From NCBI RefSeq assembly GCF_007565055.1, contig NC_044560.1, positions 91,641,295-91,705,294 of the forward strand: a stretch of DNA of 64,000 bases, written 5' to 3'. The translations under genes were made by a program, and so were the position numbers. Shown here piece by piece: positions 1-11,942 of the stretch. The stretch is from Rhinopithecus roxellana. Its lineage: Eukaryota; Chordata; Mammalia; Primates; Cercopithecidae. Under the pieces are notes generated by a model. That model ran no database searches, was not told where the DNA came from, and saw nothing but the letters and a program-made list of their open reading frames with translations. Within the stretch, counting starts at the first letter, position 1. Each line of letters starts with the position of its first letter.

Positions 1-254
1 CCAGGGATCTGGGGGAACTGGGAGAGGCTCAATTTGCATTCCCGCTCTTGTAGGTCAAGGTCACTGTGTAGGAGTCTGTTCATCTAACGGTACCTTTTCT
101 GGTTCCAAAAACATAGTTGGCCCGACCGGAGCCTGCCACAATTTTAAGCTATTTCAAGGAATCCGGTGGAAACTGTAAGCCATTTCAAGGGATCCAGGAA
201 GAAAGCATTCTTGAGAAACTGCTATGCATTCGAAGGGTATTCTCAGCAATCATT

Positions 255-415
255 TGAAGTAAATGCTATTACCATTTTGCATGTGAATTAACTGAAGCTG
301 AAAGGTGAAATTACTTGCCTGGACTCACACAGCCTAGTAAGTGGAAGAACTGAGATTCAAACTCAGATGCATTTTCTCCAGATTTCATTCTTTTTTTTAC
401 AGTATAGCATTCCTA
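255..415 (+). repeat. MIR SINE fragment
   Basis: The stretch follows the MIR core and 3' half: a gaattaactgaagct segment, then cacacagcctagtaagtgg and a gagattcaaactcag segment. It is diverged and lies in the intron before the ZNF684 start exon. Family call is from memory of the consensus. Confidence 0.75.
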
Positions 416-1172
416 CATAAAACAGAGTTGGGTTTATTCTCCTGAAATATTTGAGCAATGAATGCTGAGTAAATTTCGATTTGTGGTCATTTTGTAGAGT
501 CTCTTGGTGTATCTGCAGATCTTCCAGTGCAGACTGTGTAAATGAAGATGGGAGTCCCTGGTTTGCCCATTGTACCCTTTCTAGAGCCCCAGCAGTCCAA
601 GCTCATAGAAGATGGGGAGTTCCTACAGAGAGAAACATTTGGAGTTTAAACTGAAGGATCCAGCTAAAAAAAAAAAACAAAAATCTCTTCCTGGGTCCCT
701 GAATCCAGCCTTCTCAAGAAAGCCCAACCTAATTTGCAATCTCTTATCCCAGCTTCAGAGTAGAAACCAGACAATCACAGGAAGGAATCATTTTTAGACT
801 TATGGAGCTTCAGAGGCCAAACTTTTAAGTTAGTTTTTCAACTCATTCATTATTTCTTCAGGATACATTTCTGGGAGGAAAAAAAAAAAAAATAACTGTT
901 TCAAGAGGAACCACTTGGTGTTAGATCAGTAGGACAGAAACATACAACATCTTTATCTAAGCTCCATATATTCCTAACAATCACAAGTAGAGATCTGTGC
1001 TCATGGAACATGGACTTTTCTCTCTTGCTAGAAATGTCTTTCTCCCACACTAGGTAGCATTTTCTGAGGCTGCAGTGTGGGTACTTATGGTCTGATAGAG
1101 CGGGGTTCTACTTTGCATGCAGTCCTGGTATCTCAGGTCTTTCTATTCTCTTCCCCATTTCTGCTTTCATAG
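416..1172 (+). other. ZNF684 intron upstream of the start exon
   Basis: I see no gene here. Short A-runs occur at 666-678 and 879-892. The last 35 bases (about 1138-1172) form a pyrimidine-rich acceptor tract ending in AG for the next exon. A 61-codon open stretch at 612-797 has no recognisable domain and I treat it as chance. Confidence 0.5.
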
Positions 1173-1211
1173 ATTTCTGTGTAAGAGCTGCAGAAAATGA
1201 TCAACTTCCAG
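1173..1211 (+). CDS. ZNF684: ZNF684 start-codon exon
   Basis: A 39-base exon. The acceptor AG is at 1171-1172 after a long pyrimidine tract, and the donor is GTAAGG at 1212. The ATG at 1197-1199 gives five codons (M-I-N-F-Q) ending on a codon boundary, the phase needed by the KRAB A exon at 7948. A short start exon before the KRAB A exon is standard for this gene class, and the human protein, as I remember it, starts with a nearly identical five residues. The exon cannot be found by ORF length; it was located by matching start peptide, splice sites and phase. The alternative start at 7931 reads straight through the KRAB acceptor and would need an unspliced intron. Confidence 0.8.
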
Positions 1212-1864
1212 GTAAGGTATCCATCTATTCATCCAGTTGTTTAAATCTCTCAAAAGTCCATATGATAAAAAGGAAATGTATGGTCAGGAAAAATGTAAAC
1301 CGAATAAAAGATCAAGTCTAAAAGGAAATTTAGAAGATTGGTAAGTTGATATCCAAGTCATAGGGTTTGCAGATGGTTGGAACAAATTTGAGCTGGAAAT
1401 ATGTACTCCGTCTTCCTGGAAATCATAGTAAATGGATAACCAGCCAGTTAAAAAGTATTGGCATTGTCTGTGAAGATAAAGCAAAATTATTCTCCTTATA
1501 ACTAAAGTTTTTCCTGACACATTTCTTTGAAGAAAATATTTTCTAATGAGTTTTCATGTAGATAACATTAGAAATAACATTCACAGCAGCAGCCTGTGAT
1601 AAATACAGCATCAGGTTTCCTATGACTGTCTTAGAGTATTCCCTAGAGTAAGAACATAGTGCCAAGCAGCACTAAATGAACTCAATTTATAAGTTCAGGT
1701 ATGTAGCCTTTTTAATGCCTGCCTGGATCCATAAGTAAATCTTGTACCTTTTCCAGTCTCTAGTTATCTTGAGCATTTACTCTTCTACATGAATTTTAAG
1801 GTCATCAAAATAACAAATATTGTCAAGGTTCATAAAGCAGTATGTTAGGTATTCTTTTTTCTTT

Positions 1865-2166
1865 CTTTTTTTTTTTTTTTTGAGACAGAGTTTGGCTCTG
1901 TTGCCCAGGCTAGAGTACAGTGGCATGATCTCAGCTCACTGCAGCCGCCACCTCCCAGGTTCAAGCAATTCTCCTGCCTCAGCCTCCCAAGTAGCTTAGA
2001 TTACAGGCATGTGCCACCACGCCCGGCTAATTTTTGTGTTTTTAGTAGAGACAGGGTTTCATCTTGTTGACCAGGCTGGTCTCGAACTCCTGACCTCAAG
2101 TGATCCTCCTGCCTCGGCCTTCCAAAGTGCTGGTGGGATTACAGGTGTAAACCACTGCACCCAGCC
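1865..2166 (-). repeat. Alu
   Basis: Full-length Alu in the intron between the start exon and KRAB A. The T-run is on the left and the element ends in a ccagcc segment. Flanks carry an imperfect target duplication (ggtattctt / gatattctt). Confidence 0.95.
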
Positions 2167-2277
2167 AGATATTCTTATTATGATTGCATTAAACTTAATA
2201 GGTTAATTTGGAGAGAATTCATGACTTTTCAATGAGTCCTATTCAGGTTTTCTTACAACCTGACTTTCTTACAACCT

Positions 2278-2508
2278 GGCTCACTGCAACCTCCATCTCC
2301 TGAGTTCAAGTGATTCTTCTGCCTCAGCCTCCTGAGTAGCTGGGGTTACAGGCGCCCGCCACCATGCCCAGCTAAGTTTTGTATTTTTAGTAGAGACAGG
2401 GTTTCACCATGTTGGTCAGGCTGGTCTCGAACTCCTGACCTCAGGTGATCCACCCATCTCAGCCTCCCAAAGCGCTGGGATTATAGGCATGAGCCACCAC
2501 ACCCGGCC
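2278..2508 (-). repeat. Alu lacking its 3' end and poly(A) tail
   Basis: The Alu begins abruptly at ggctcactgcaacc, so the tail and about 60 bases of the right arm are missing. The boundary abuts a 14-base direct repeat (2249-2262 and 2265-2278). Confidence 0.85.
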
Positions 2509-2567
2509 CTTTTATTATAATTTTACAGGATTTTATGAGTTTCTTATTGTAATTCTTGTACATTTCT

Positions 2568-2872
2568 TTTTTTTTTCTTTTTTTTTTGAGACGGAGTTTC
2601 ACTCTGTCACCCAGGCTGGAGTGCAGTGGCCGGATCTCAGCTCACTGCAAGCTCCGCCTCCCGGGTTTAAGCCATTCTCCTGCCTCAGCTTCCCGAGTAG
2701 CTGGGACTACAGGTGCCCACCACTGCACCCAGCTAGTTTTTTTTTGTATTTTTTAGTAGAGACGGGGTTTCACCGTGTTAGCCAGGATAGTCTCGATCTC
2801 CTGACCTCGTGATCCGCCCATCTCGGCCTCCCAAAGTGCTGGGATTACAGGCTTGAGCCACCGCGCCCGGCC
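2568..2872 (-). repeat. Young AluY, Old World monkey type
   Basis: Full-length Alu with an exact 11-base target duplication TGTACATTTCT (2557-2567 and 2873-2883). It carries gtggccggatctcagctc, a gctag in place of gctaa, and caggcttgagcc, which I associate with cercopithecid AluY subfamilies. Confidence 0.9.
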
Positions 2873-2995
2873 TGTACATTTCTAATATTTATTCTTACAT
2901 GTGGTTTTAGTTGCTATTGAGAATGGGGTAGGCCTCTTTTTCATTATCTCTTCTAGTTTGCTATTTTGGTAAATAGAAAAATATGGACTTCTCTT

Positions 2996-3290
2996 GGCTG
3001 GGCATGGTGGTTCATGCCTATATTCCCGGCACTTTGGGAGGCCAAGGTGGGAGGACTGCTTGAGGCCAGGAGTTCCAGACCAGCCTGGTCAATATAGCAA
3101 GACCCCATCTCTAGAAAAAAAAAATTAATTAGCAGGGCATGATGGCACACACCTGTAGTTCCAGCTACTAGGGAGGCTAGGGCAGGAGGATCAGTTGAGC
3201 CTAGAAGATCCAGGCTACAGCTAGCTATGATCACACCCCTGCACTCTAGCCTGGGTGACAGAGCGACACTCTGTCTCTGAAGAAAATAAA
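2996..3290 (+). repeat. Alu (old, J-like)
   Basis: Diverged full-length Alu starting ggctgggcatggtgg, with an A-rich tail broken by G and T. Confidence 0.9.
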
Positions 3291-3504
3291 AAGATGGATT
3301 TCTCTATGTTGAATTTATATCCAACCAATATACAGAACTCTTGTAAGATCTAAGAGTTCTTTAGTTGATTCCTCTATTTCTTAGGTAGACAATCATACAT
3401 TCCAAATGGAGTTTTGTCTCTTCCTGCCTAGTATTTATACTTTCCCCCATATTTTCCTTGTCTCATTGCAATAGCCAGGACTTCTAGTCACTGCAGTTTT
3501 GAAT

Positions 3505-3965
3505 AAACAGCCATCCTGTGGTATCCATGGGAGACTGTTTCCAGAACTCCTGCAGATCCCCGAATCTGAACATACTGAAGTCCCACAGTACAGTTGGCCC
3601 TGTGGAACTCAAGGATAGGAAAAGTTGGCCATCCATATTCATGGGTTTTACATGGCAAGAATACTGTATATATATATTTTTATTATGCTTTAAGTTCTAG
3701 GGTACATGTGCACAACGTGCAGGTTTGTTACATATGTATACATGTGCCATGTTGTTGTGCTGCACCCATTAACTTGTCATTTACGTTAGGTATATCTCCT
3801 AATGCTATCCCTCCCCCCAGAATAACTGTATTTTTTTTTTTATCTGCATTTGGTTGTAGATGCAGAACTTGCCAACCGAGGGCCAACCGTATTCATTGCA
3901 AAAAAAAAAATCTGAGTATAAGCGGACCCAGGCAGGTCAAACCTGTGTGGTTCAGGGGTTACCTG
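3505..3965 (+). repeat. Tigger/MER2-like DNA transposon, split by an L1 end
   Basis: The left part has ggtatccatgggagactg and cagttggccctgtgg; the right part has ccaaccgagggccaaccgta, its inverted counterpart. This resembles non-autonomous Tigger (pogo-type) elements. It is interrupted at 3670-3818 by a young L1 3' end. Strand is arbitrary for such an element. Confidence 0.6.
3670..3818 (-). repeat. L1PA 3' end
   Basis: The stretch is the reverse complement of the primate L1 3' end: ttaagttctagggtacatgt, caggtttgttacatatgtat, and the tatatctcctaatgctatcc segment. It is about 150 bases and 5' truncated. Confidence 0.9.
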
Positions 3966-4872
3966 TAATTGCTAGCCAGAAGTCTTTTTTATCCTAACTT
4001 TAATGGGAGTGCTCCCAGTGTTTCACTGTTTGCTCCTGTATTCTGGTAGATAGTTGTTTATTTTGTTTTTAATCAAGTTAAGGATTTTTAACTTGTGAAG
4101 GTTATTTTAATAACTAGGAACTTTTGGCTTCATACCCTTTTTTAAAATAGCTGTCAATAATATAATATATCTTGCCACCCTTAATGTACCAGTTTAGATA
4201 ATTTTTAGTGCATTTCCCAATGCTGAACTATCTATGCATTCCTGGAATAAACCCTTCCTAGTCCTAACTTTTTCATAAAGGGTGAAATAGTGAATATTTT
4301 AGATTTGAAGGCCATACAGCCTCTGTGGCAACTACTCAACTCTGTCCTTGAAGCTGAAGTAAATGAATGGGTGTGACTACGTTTCAGTAACATTCTGTTT
4401 ACAAAAACAGGAGGCCAGTCCATGGGTTACAGTTTCCTAATTCCTGCTGACAATGGTCTTAACTATCTCTTTTGTGGTAGATATGTAACTACTTGTCTTT
4501 AATTTCAGTGCTTTTAACATTTATCCATTAAACATGATTTTGGCATTATGGTTAAAAGGACGTATTTTATCATGTAAAAATATCCATGTGTTCCTATTTT
4601 ATTATGCTTACATGCATCTGGCATGTAAACCTTACAGTCTCAGTAACATCTTATGGCACTTACGTTTACTTTATTGAGTCTAATAGAGTGTAAGATCCCT
4701 GAGAGGAGTAATAATTTTATTTCTTTTGATATCTCCAGTATAGGGTTGGTGGAGCCTCATTAAATATTTTATGAGTGAACAAATAAGAATATGTAAGTTA
4801 TATTTTAAATAGCTTTGTTGAAATATAATTATTATACCACAAAAGTGACCCGATTAAAGTATATACAGTCAG

Positions 4873-5172
4873 CCAGGTGCAGTGGTTCATGCCTGTAATC
4901 CCATCACTTTGGGAGGCCAAGGTGGGCGGATCACTTGAGATCAGGAGTTAGAGACTAGCCTGGCCAACATAGTGAAACTCCGTCTCTACTGAAAGTACAA
5001 AAAAAATTAGCCAAGTGTGGTGCTGCACGCCTATAGTCCCAGCTACTCAGGAGGCTGAGGCATGAGAATCGCTTGAACCTGAGAGGCAGAGGCTACAGTG
5101 AGCAGAGATCACACTACTGCACTCCAGCCTGGGCAACAGAGCAAGACTGTCTCAAAAAAAAAAAAAAAAAAA
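4873..5172 (+). repeat. Alu
   Basis: Full-length Alu inserted in the L1M 3'UTR, with an 18-base A tail. Confidence 0.95.
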
Positions 5173-5445
5173 GCAATTGTATATAATTCAGTGGTTTTTT
5201 AGTGTATTCACAGAGTTGTACAGATGTCACCACTATCTAGTTTCAGAACGTTTTCATCACCCCAAAAGCAACTCCATACCCTAATTAGCAGTCACTACTC
5301 ATTCCTCCCTTTCCCTAGCACTAATCGACTTACTGGTTCTATGGCTTTTCTCTTCTGAACATTTCATACAAATGGAACCATGAAATATGTAATCTTTCAT
5401 GACTGGCTTCTTACACCCAAAAGTTTCCTCTTTTTCTTTTTTATT

Positions 5446-5702
5446 TATTTAGTTTTTTGAGGCAGGGTCTCACTGTGTTGTAGCTTCAACCTGCCAGCCT
5501 CAAACAGTTGTCCCACCTCAGTCTCTCAGATAGCTGGGACTATAGGTCCATATGCCACTATACCCAGCTAATTTTTTATTTTTATAGAGACTGAGTCTTG
5601 CTATGTTGCCCAGGCTGGTCTCAAACTCCTGGGCTCAAGTGATCTGCCCACCTCAGCCTCCCAAAGTGCAGGGATTACAGGTGGGTGGCATGGCACCCAG
5701 CC
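5446..5702 (-). repeat. Alu (J-like, internally deleted)
   Basis: Old Alu with a deletion in the right arm after ctcactgtgttg. Inserted in L1M. Confidence 0.85.
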
Positions 5703-5975
5703 CCATACAGTATTTTCAAGGTTCATCCATGTTGTAGATGTACCAGTGCTTGATTCCTTTTTTATTGCCAAATAATATTCCATCATATGGATATACCACA
5801 TTTTCTTTATCCATTTATCAGTTCATGGACACCAGATTATTCCACTTTTTTGACTATGAATAACTTTACTGTGAACATTTGTCTGTGGGTTTTTGTGTGG
5901 GCAAATGTCTTGAATTCTCGTGGGTATATACCTAGGAGGGGATTGCTGGGTTATATGGTTACTCTGTTTAACACT

Positions 5976-6242
5976 TGGAGGAGGCTGAGTGCAGTGGCTC
6001 TTGCCTGTAATCCCAGCACTTTGGGAGGCTGAGGCGGGTGGATCACTTGAGGTCAGAAGTTCAAGAGCAGCCTGGTCAATGTGGTAGAACCCCGTTTTTA
6101 CTAAAAATACAAAAATCAGTAATGTGCACCTATAATCCCAGTTACTCAGGAGGCTGAGGCAGAAGAATTACTTGAACCCAGGAGGTGCCACTGCAATCCA
6201 GCCTGGGCGACAGAGTGAGACTCCATCTCAAAAAAAAAAACA
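5976..6242 (+). repeat. Alu, internally deleted
   Basis: Starts aggctgagtgcagtggctct and ends in a pure A tail. About 30 bases at the arm junction are missing. Its flanks share aacacttggagga, a target duplication. Confidence 0.9.
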
Positions 6243-6282
6243 AACACTTGGAGGAACTGCTAAACTGTTGTAGTTACTACAT

Positions 6283-6890
6283 AGGCTGGGCATGGTAGCT
6301 CATGCCTGTAATCCCAGCACTTTGGGAGGCTGAAGCAGGAAGATCACTTCAAGCCAGGAGTACAAGAGCAGTCTGGGCAATGTAGTGAGACCCCATCTCT
6401 AAAAAAATTTTTTTTTTTTTTTGAGATGGAGTCTCACTCTGTTGCCCAGGCTGGAGTGCAGTGGCGCAACCTGGGCTCACTGCAACCTCCGCCTCTTGGG
6501 TCAAGCGATTCTCCTGCCTCAGCCTTCTGAGTAGCTGAGACTACATGCACATGCCACCATACCTGGCTACTTTTTTGTATTTTTAGTAGAGACGTGGTTT
6601 CACCGTGTTAGCCAGGATAGTCTTGATCTCCTGACTTCATGATCCACCTGCCTCAGCCTCCCAAAGTATTGGGATTACAGGCATGAGCCACCGCACCTGG
6701 CCCCAAAAAATATTTTTTTAATTGCCTGGGTGTGGTGGCACGTGCCTGTAGTCCCAGCTACTTCAGAGGCTGAGGTAGAAGGATCGCTTGAGTCCAGGAG
6801 TTGGGTGCTGCAGTGACCCCTGATTGTACCACTCCACTCCACTACAGCCTGGGTGACAAAGCAAGACCCTATATCAAAGAAAAGAAAAGA
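6283..6890 (+). repeat. Alu carrying a second Alu in its middle
   Basis: The outer + strand Alu runs 6283-6404 and 6704-6890. A full-length minus-strand Alu (about 6405-6702) sits in its middle A-rich region, so the two polarity runs meet at aaaaaaattttttt. Confidence 0.9.
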
Positions 6891-7947
6891 AAAAAGAAAT
6901 AACGTAGTTGCTGCACCATTTTGCAATCCCAGTGTACAAGAGTTGAGTAATGTACAAGAGTTTCGGTTTCTCCACATCCTTGCCACCACAGGTCATTGTC
7001 TGCCTTTGATTTTAACTGTCCTCAGAAGTGAAGTGCTATCTCATTATGGTTTTGGTTTGCATTTCACTAATGACTAATCACTAGTGATGTTGAGCATCTT
7101 TTTTCTTTTTCTTTTTTTTTCTTTCTTGCTTCAGTTTCAGACCCTAATGTTGAACATCTTTTCATGGGCTTATTTACTATACACATACCAACACAGATAC
7201 ATACACACACATATCTGTATCTATCTAGAGATAGATAGATCTGTCTTTGGAGAGATGTCTCTTTAAATCCTTTGCCCATTTTAAAATTGTGTTGTCTTTT
7301 TATTGTTGTTTTTTTCCTCCCATCCCCCATTGTTGAATTTTAAGAGTTATTTATATATTCTGGGTACAAGCCTCTTATCACATACATGATTTGCGAATAT
7401 TCTCTCCCATTCTGTGGATTTTCTTTTCACATTCTTGACAGTGTCCTATGGAGCACAGAAGTTTTCATTTTGATGAATTCCTATTTATTTTTTATTTTGT
7501 CACTTCCACTTTTTCTGTCACATTTCACAAACCACTGCCTAATCCAAGGTCACAAAAAACTTTTTTTCTGTTTTCTTCTAACTGTTTGATAGCTTTGTTT
7601 CTTACTTTTAGCTCTCTGGTCCATTTTAGTTCATTTTCTTATATGATGTGAAATGGGTGGGGAGTCCAGTGTCATACTTTTGCATGTGGATGTCTAGTGG
7701 TCTCAGTACCAGTTGTTGAAAAGACTTTTCTTTCCCCTGTTGAACTGTTCTGGCATCGGTTGGATATGTTTAATAAGATTTTTGTTACTATCACAAAGCA
7801 TATTTCTGAATCAAACATGTAATCATTATATCTAATTTTCTACAAACTCAACAGTGAACATGAGATGATATTAAGGAGCTGCCTTGATTCTCTTGCAAGT
7901 TCGCTAATGATGCACACTTTAGTTTGAAGATGAATGTGCTGTTACAG

Positions 7948-8074
7948 GAATCAGTGACATTCCAGGATGTGGCTGTGGATTTCACCGCAGAGGAGTGGCA
8001 GCTGCTTGATTGTACTGAGAGAACCTTGTATTGGGATGTGATGTTGGAGAACTATAGAAACCTCATCTCAGTGG
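7948..8074 (+). CDS. ZNF684: ZNF684 KRAB A-box exon
   Basis: A 127-base exon, the canonical KRAB A size. Acceptor TTACAG ends at 7947 and donor GTAAGG starts at 8075. It encodes residues 6-47 plus the first base of Gly48. The box begins [17 protein letters not shown] and keeps the DV, EEW and DVMLENY positions that family work links to TRIM28 (KAP1) recruitment. TERTLYW replaces the more usual AQRxLYR. In this family the KRAB box recruits TRIM28, SETDB1 and HP1 to repress chromatin; whether this protein does so is inference. Confidence 0.93.
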
Positions 8075-8150
8075 GTAAGGACAATAAGTGATAACTTTTC
8101 AGTGTAACTCAGTATATACTAATAGTGCTCATCTTTTAAGATGTGTGAAC

Positions 8151-8858
8151 GCTTGCCAATTGTGGTGGCTCATACTTACAATCCCAGCACTTTGGGAGGC
8201 AGGAGAATTGCTTGAGCTCAGGATTTCAAGACCAGCCTGAGCAACATTGTGAGACTGTCTCAATAAAATTTAGCTAGGTGTGGTGGCATGTGCCTGTCAT
8301 CCCAACTACTTGGGAGGCTGAGGTGGAAGGATCGCTTGAGCCTAGGCGTACCACTGCATTCCAGCCTGGGTGACAGACTGAGACCCTATCTCAAAAAAAA
8401 GACTTATGAAAGCTGTGAGCATTCTGAGGCATTAATCAGCTGGGCCCTAAATTTTAGTTGTCAAAGATTCTGAGTCCCCTTTGAGCTTCACATAGTCTGC
8501 TTAAGCTTCTACTTCCCAGATGCAGGAGAAGGGTCTGTTCTGGGTTTTTTTGTTGTTGTTGTTTTGTTTTCTTGTTTGAGACGCAGTCTCGCTCTGTCAC
8601 CCAGGCTGGAGTGCAGTGGCAGGATCTCGGCTCACTGCAAGCTCCACCTCCCAGGTTCACGCCATTTTCCTGCCTCAGCCTCCCAAGTAGCTAAGACTAC
8701 AGGCGCCTGTCATCACACCTAGCTAATTTTTTGTATTTTTAGTAGAGACACGATTTCACTGTGTTAGCCAGGATGGTCTCGATCTCCTGACCTCGTGATC
8801 CACCCGCCTCGGCCTCCCAAAGTGCTGGGATTACAGGCGTGAGCCACCGCACCCGGCC
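8151..8858. repeat. Two Alus in the KRAB A-B intron
   Basis: A + strand Alu at 8151-8401 (5' arm shortened) and a minus-strand Alu at about 8548-8858. The second has target duplication GGTCTGTTCTG, seen at about 8532 and again just after 8860. Confidence 0.9.
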
Positions 8859-8990
8859 CAGGTCTGTTCTGTTTTAAAGCCTGCTTGTTATTCTTTAAAG
8901 ACCCTGAGACTCAAGGAGGCAACTTGAGTTGTGAGCTGGTTGTTTGCCTAGCACTTTGGCCCCACTTCTATGTTATTTTCCCACCAGCAG

Positions 8991-9086
8991 GATGTCCAAT
9001 TAACAAAACAAAAGTGATCCTCAAGGTAGAGCAAGGACAAGAGCCATGGATGGTGGAGGGAGTGAACCCACATCAGAGCTCTCCAG
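8991..9086 (+). CDS. ZNF684: ZNF684 KRAB B-box exon
   Basis: A 96-base exon. Acceptor CAGCAG ends at 8990 and donor GTGAGT starts at 9087. It completes Gly48 and encodes residues 48-79 plus one base of codon 80. The sequence VILKVEQGQEPWMVEG is the KRAB B core, usually written as LEQGEEPW. The B box strengthens A-box repression in characterised family members. Phase fits both neighbours. An open frame extends upstream to 8885, but the acceptor and the family exon boundary set the start at 8991. Confidence 0.92.
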
Positions 9087-9488
9087 GTGAGTGAGAGAAA
9101 TTCAGATGGGGGTGTGTGAAGTTGAGATCCCTGTTGGTCAGTGAAGGACAGGCACCTCTGAAATTTTTCTTAGAAGCACCTCTTAAAAGCCGCACACCTT
9201 TAACGTAACATCATCAGCCAGCTCCCCAAAAGCTGCCTTCACCCTCCTTTCTGCACACGTGCCCTTTCTGGTTGCTCAGCTGTTGTATGGAGGGTCCCTC
9301 TCCTGTCCTCTCTGGCTTCTCACACAGCCTGTTTCATCTAGGCCCTCGCTTTGTTTCTGTTCTCTTCATTTCTAAAACCCTTATTCTTCTTCCCTTCTCA
9401 ACATAGACCTTTTTTCTATATACTTAGTCCTTATAATGAAGTTACATTATCTGAATTTGAGGCGTTACTTTACCAATTACTGTCTAAT

Positions 9489-9785
9489 CTTTTTTTTTTA
9501 TTTTTGAGACGCAGTCTCACTCTGTCGCCCAGGCTGGAGTGCAGTGGTGCAATTTCAGCTCACTGCAAGCTCTGCCTCCCAGGTTCACACCATTCTGCCT
9601 CAGCCTCTCCTGTGTAGCTGGGACTACAGGCGCCTGCCACCACGCCCGGCTAATTTTTTGTATTTTTAGTAGAGACAGGGTTTCATTGTGTTAGCCAGGA
9701 TGGTCTCGATCTCCTGACCTCGTGATCCGCCCGCCTCGGCCTCCCAAAGTGCTGGGATTACAGGCGTGAGCCACCGCGCCCGGCC
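9489..9785 (-). repeat. AluY
   Basis: Little-diverged full-length Alu in the last ZNF684 intron. It keeps intact gtgagccaccgcgcccggcc. Confidence 0.95.
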
Positions 9786-10417
9786 TATATACAGTTTTCT
9801 TCTCGGCATTAATCCTGATTCTGGTCTGCTCCTAAAACCAGCATTTTATTAAGTCTGAATTCAGCTTTTCCTCTTTCATTGTAACTCCTGTCTCAATTAA
9901 TCTTTACTTTCTTTGAACTCCCAAGCCAATTCTATTATGACTCTGTCATGAAAAATTTATATATACTGTCTTGGATATATGTTTTTTTAATCATTGTGGC
10001 TTTTAAGGCTTTTGTTTTGTTTTTTTTTTTTTGTTTTGTTTTGTTTGTTTGTTTTATGATAGTGCCTGAAGAGAATGATCTGTTTTATGCTGAGCATGTC
10101 ATGGTATACAATGAACATTTTATTTATTCATTGTTATAGAGCCAGACATTGGGGGGGATGTTTCTTTTCTTATTTTTCTTTTTCTTTTCTTTTTTCAGTA
10201 TCCCTGTCATAGCAATGTAGGGGATGTTTCTTATTCTTCCATTCAACAAGGCTTTTAAAAACGTTTCCTGAAAAGGTTCAAAGGAAGCAAAAATCTCATT
10301 ACCATTTTCTAACTTATGAAAGGTATTTGGAACAGCAAAACATGTTCATATTAAAATATTTTCCCTAGTGGTTAGGAAAACAATATATAAATAAAAAATA
10401 AAAGTTTGGGTTTTTTT

Positions 10418-10697
10418 CGTTGTTTGTTGTTTTTTGAGACGGAGTCTCACTCTGTCACCAGGCTGGAGTGCAGTGTTGCAATCTCAGCTCGGATTCAAGT
10501 GATTCTCCTGCCTCAGCCTCCTGAGTAGCTGGAACTACAGGTGCCTGCCACCATGCCTAGCTAATTTTTGTATTTTTAGTAGAGACATGGTTTCACCATA
10601 TTGGCCAGTATGGTCTTCATCTCTTGACCTCATGATCCACCTGCCTCAGCCTCCCAAAGTGCTGGGATTACAGGTGTGAGCCACCTCACCCGGCCCA
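10418..10697 (-). repeat. Alu
   Basis: Alu missing about 20 bases after atctcagctc. In the last ZNF684 intron. Confidence 0.93.
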
Positions 10698-11942
10698 AAA
10701 ATAAAGTATCTTAAAATTCAACAAACAAGTGTGAAACATTTCTTCAGTGCACATTAACATTGCAGTTTTGTTCTAATTAACTGTCAAAATGAATGGTACA
10801 GAGCAGCAGTGACTATCTTAGAAATTCATAGAAAATGGAGCTTAAAGTTTAAAGTATGCAAAATTTGGAGAAGTCTTTTTTTGAGGTTATGGAACAGTGG
10901 TTCCTCCCTAAAGAATATCTAAGTTCTAGATAGAATGAGAGGAGATAAGGGAGGGCAAATTAAGGTGGAGAACGAACATGAGCGAAAGATTGAATTTAGG
11001 AATCTAGAGTCCATGGAGTAGAAGGTATTTGTTGAGGACTAGTGGAACGCATGTTCCCATGAGTGAATTCATATCTTGCATAATTTTGTTTGCCAGGCTG
11101 ATGTTGAATTTCTCAGTGGATTATTGTTGGTAGAGGTAATGCAGGATGCTGCTTCCCATCTGTTGAAATAGAGCAGAAAGAAGAAAGGAACAAAATCCCG
11201 AGTCAGAACCACTCTATAAAGAAATGTGTACTGATGGCTGTAGCCCACTACTCAGTCTAGCTCCACACAGAATAAGGCACAGAGAAAGAGGCTCGGAGTA
11301 TTGTGCTAACACTCCACATGGAGGGAAACTTAAGCGTGGGGAATTATAGACCCCCTCTCCCCAATTTTTTTTTTAATGGGAACAGATTTGGGATTTATAG
11401 TGTTTTGAGGATAGTGAAAAAATGTGAATTCAGGAGCAAAGCAGCTTGCTGAAGAATGGTTTGTTAGATTGAAAGAGGATGTAAAAAGAGTATTTGTCAA
11501 ATAGAAGTATGACAGGTAGTTGTCATATATAGAAACTCAGCCAGAATAAAAAAAAAATAGCAAATAGAATCTGTTTGCTATTATTATCCCAAGCTAAGGA
11601 TGATTTACTCTTGGATGACTTGCTGGACATTAGTGTTCCTGGGCTTACAAGTACAGGTACAAATGAATTCTAGCTCTCAGTAGAGCTGGAACCATGACTA
11701 CAGACATGCTTCTGTGGTTTGCTTGGGGTTAGAGGACTGGAGACTTGAGAATGTTTCTAAAGGAAACTGATATTGTGCAGACTGATCAAGAGGAAAAAGA
11801 CATAAGTGAGAGAAATAGGAAATTATCCTACCAAGATGATCTAGAAATTAATTATGTAGTGATTTATATAACTGCCTGTTACCACCTCCTCCAAACCTAG
11901 ACTGTTTTCTGATATTTTCTCTTAACCCCTTTGCCTTTGTCT
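10698..11942 (+). other. Unique last-intron sequence of ZNF684
   Basis: About 1.2 kb with no recognised repeat or exon. From about 11650 it is weakly similar to 16160 onward, the start of the degenerate duplicate described there. Confidence 0.5.

Larger units (their letters stand above)
2200..4780 (-). repeat. Old L1 (L1M) ORF2 fragments, heavily interrupted
   Basis: Between the Alus the sequence reads as reverse-complement L1 ORF2. Recognisable pieces are at 2940-2990 (ctattttggtaaatagaaaa), 3292-3500 (aggacttctagtcactgcag) and about 3966-4260 (gcattcctggaataaaccc). It is interrupted by Alus, a Tigger-like element and an L1 3' end. The outer limits are approximate, and 4440-4780 is only weakly L1-like. 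Confidence 0.6.
4805..7810 (-). repeat. Old L1 (L1M) 3' portion
   Basis: Reverse-complement L1M 3'UTR and ORF2 C-terminus. Clear segments are 5185-5420, 5705-5975 (catgttgtagatgtaccagt, atatgga tataccacattt), 6900-7080 and 7145-7700. Interrupted by the Alus listed separately. Includes a GATA-type short repeat at 7217-7238. Confidence 0.85.

Noticed and set aside
2489..2812. Many 60-120 codon frames with VETGFHHVGQAGLELLTS-like or SRLECSGAISAHCNL-like peptides throughout the window
   Set aside because: These are conceptual translations of Alu elements.
7931..7947. ATG a few codons before the KRAB A box as the ZNF684 start
   Set aside because: It lies before the acceptor in the intron; the start exon at 1197 fits the known peptide and phase better.
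8885..8990. Open frame upstream of the KRAB B exon
   Set aside because: Intronic; the acceptor at 8989-8990 and family boundary place the exon start at 8991.
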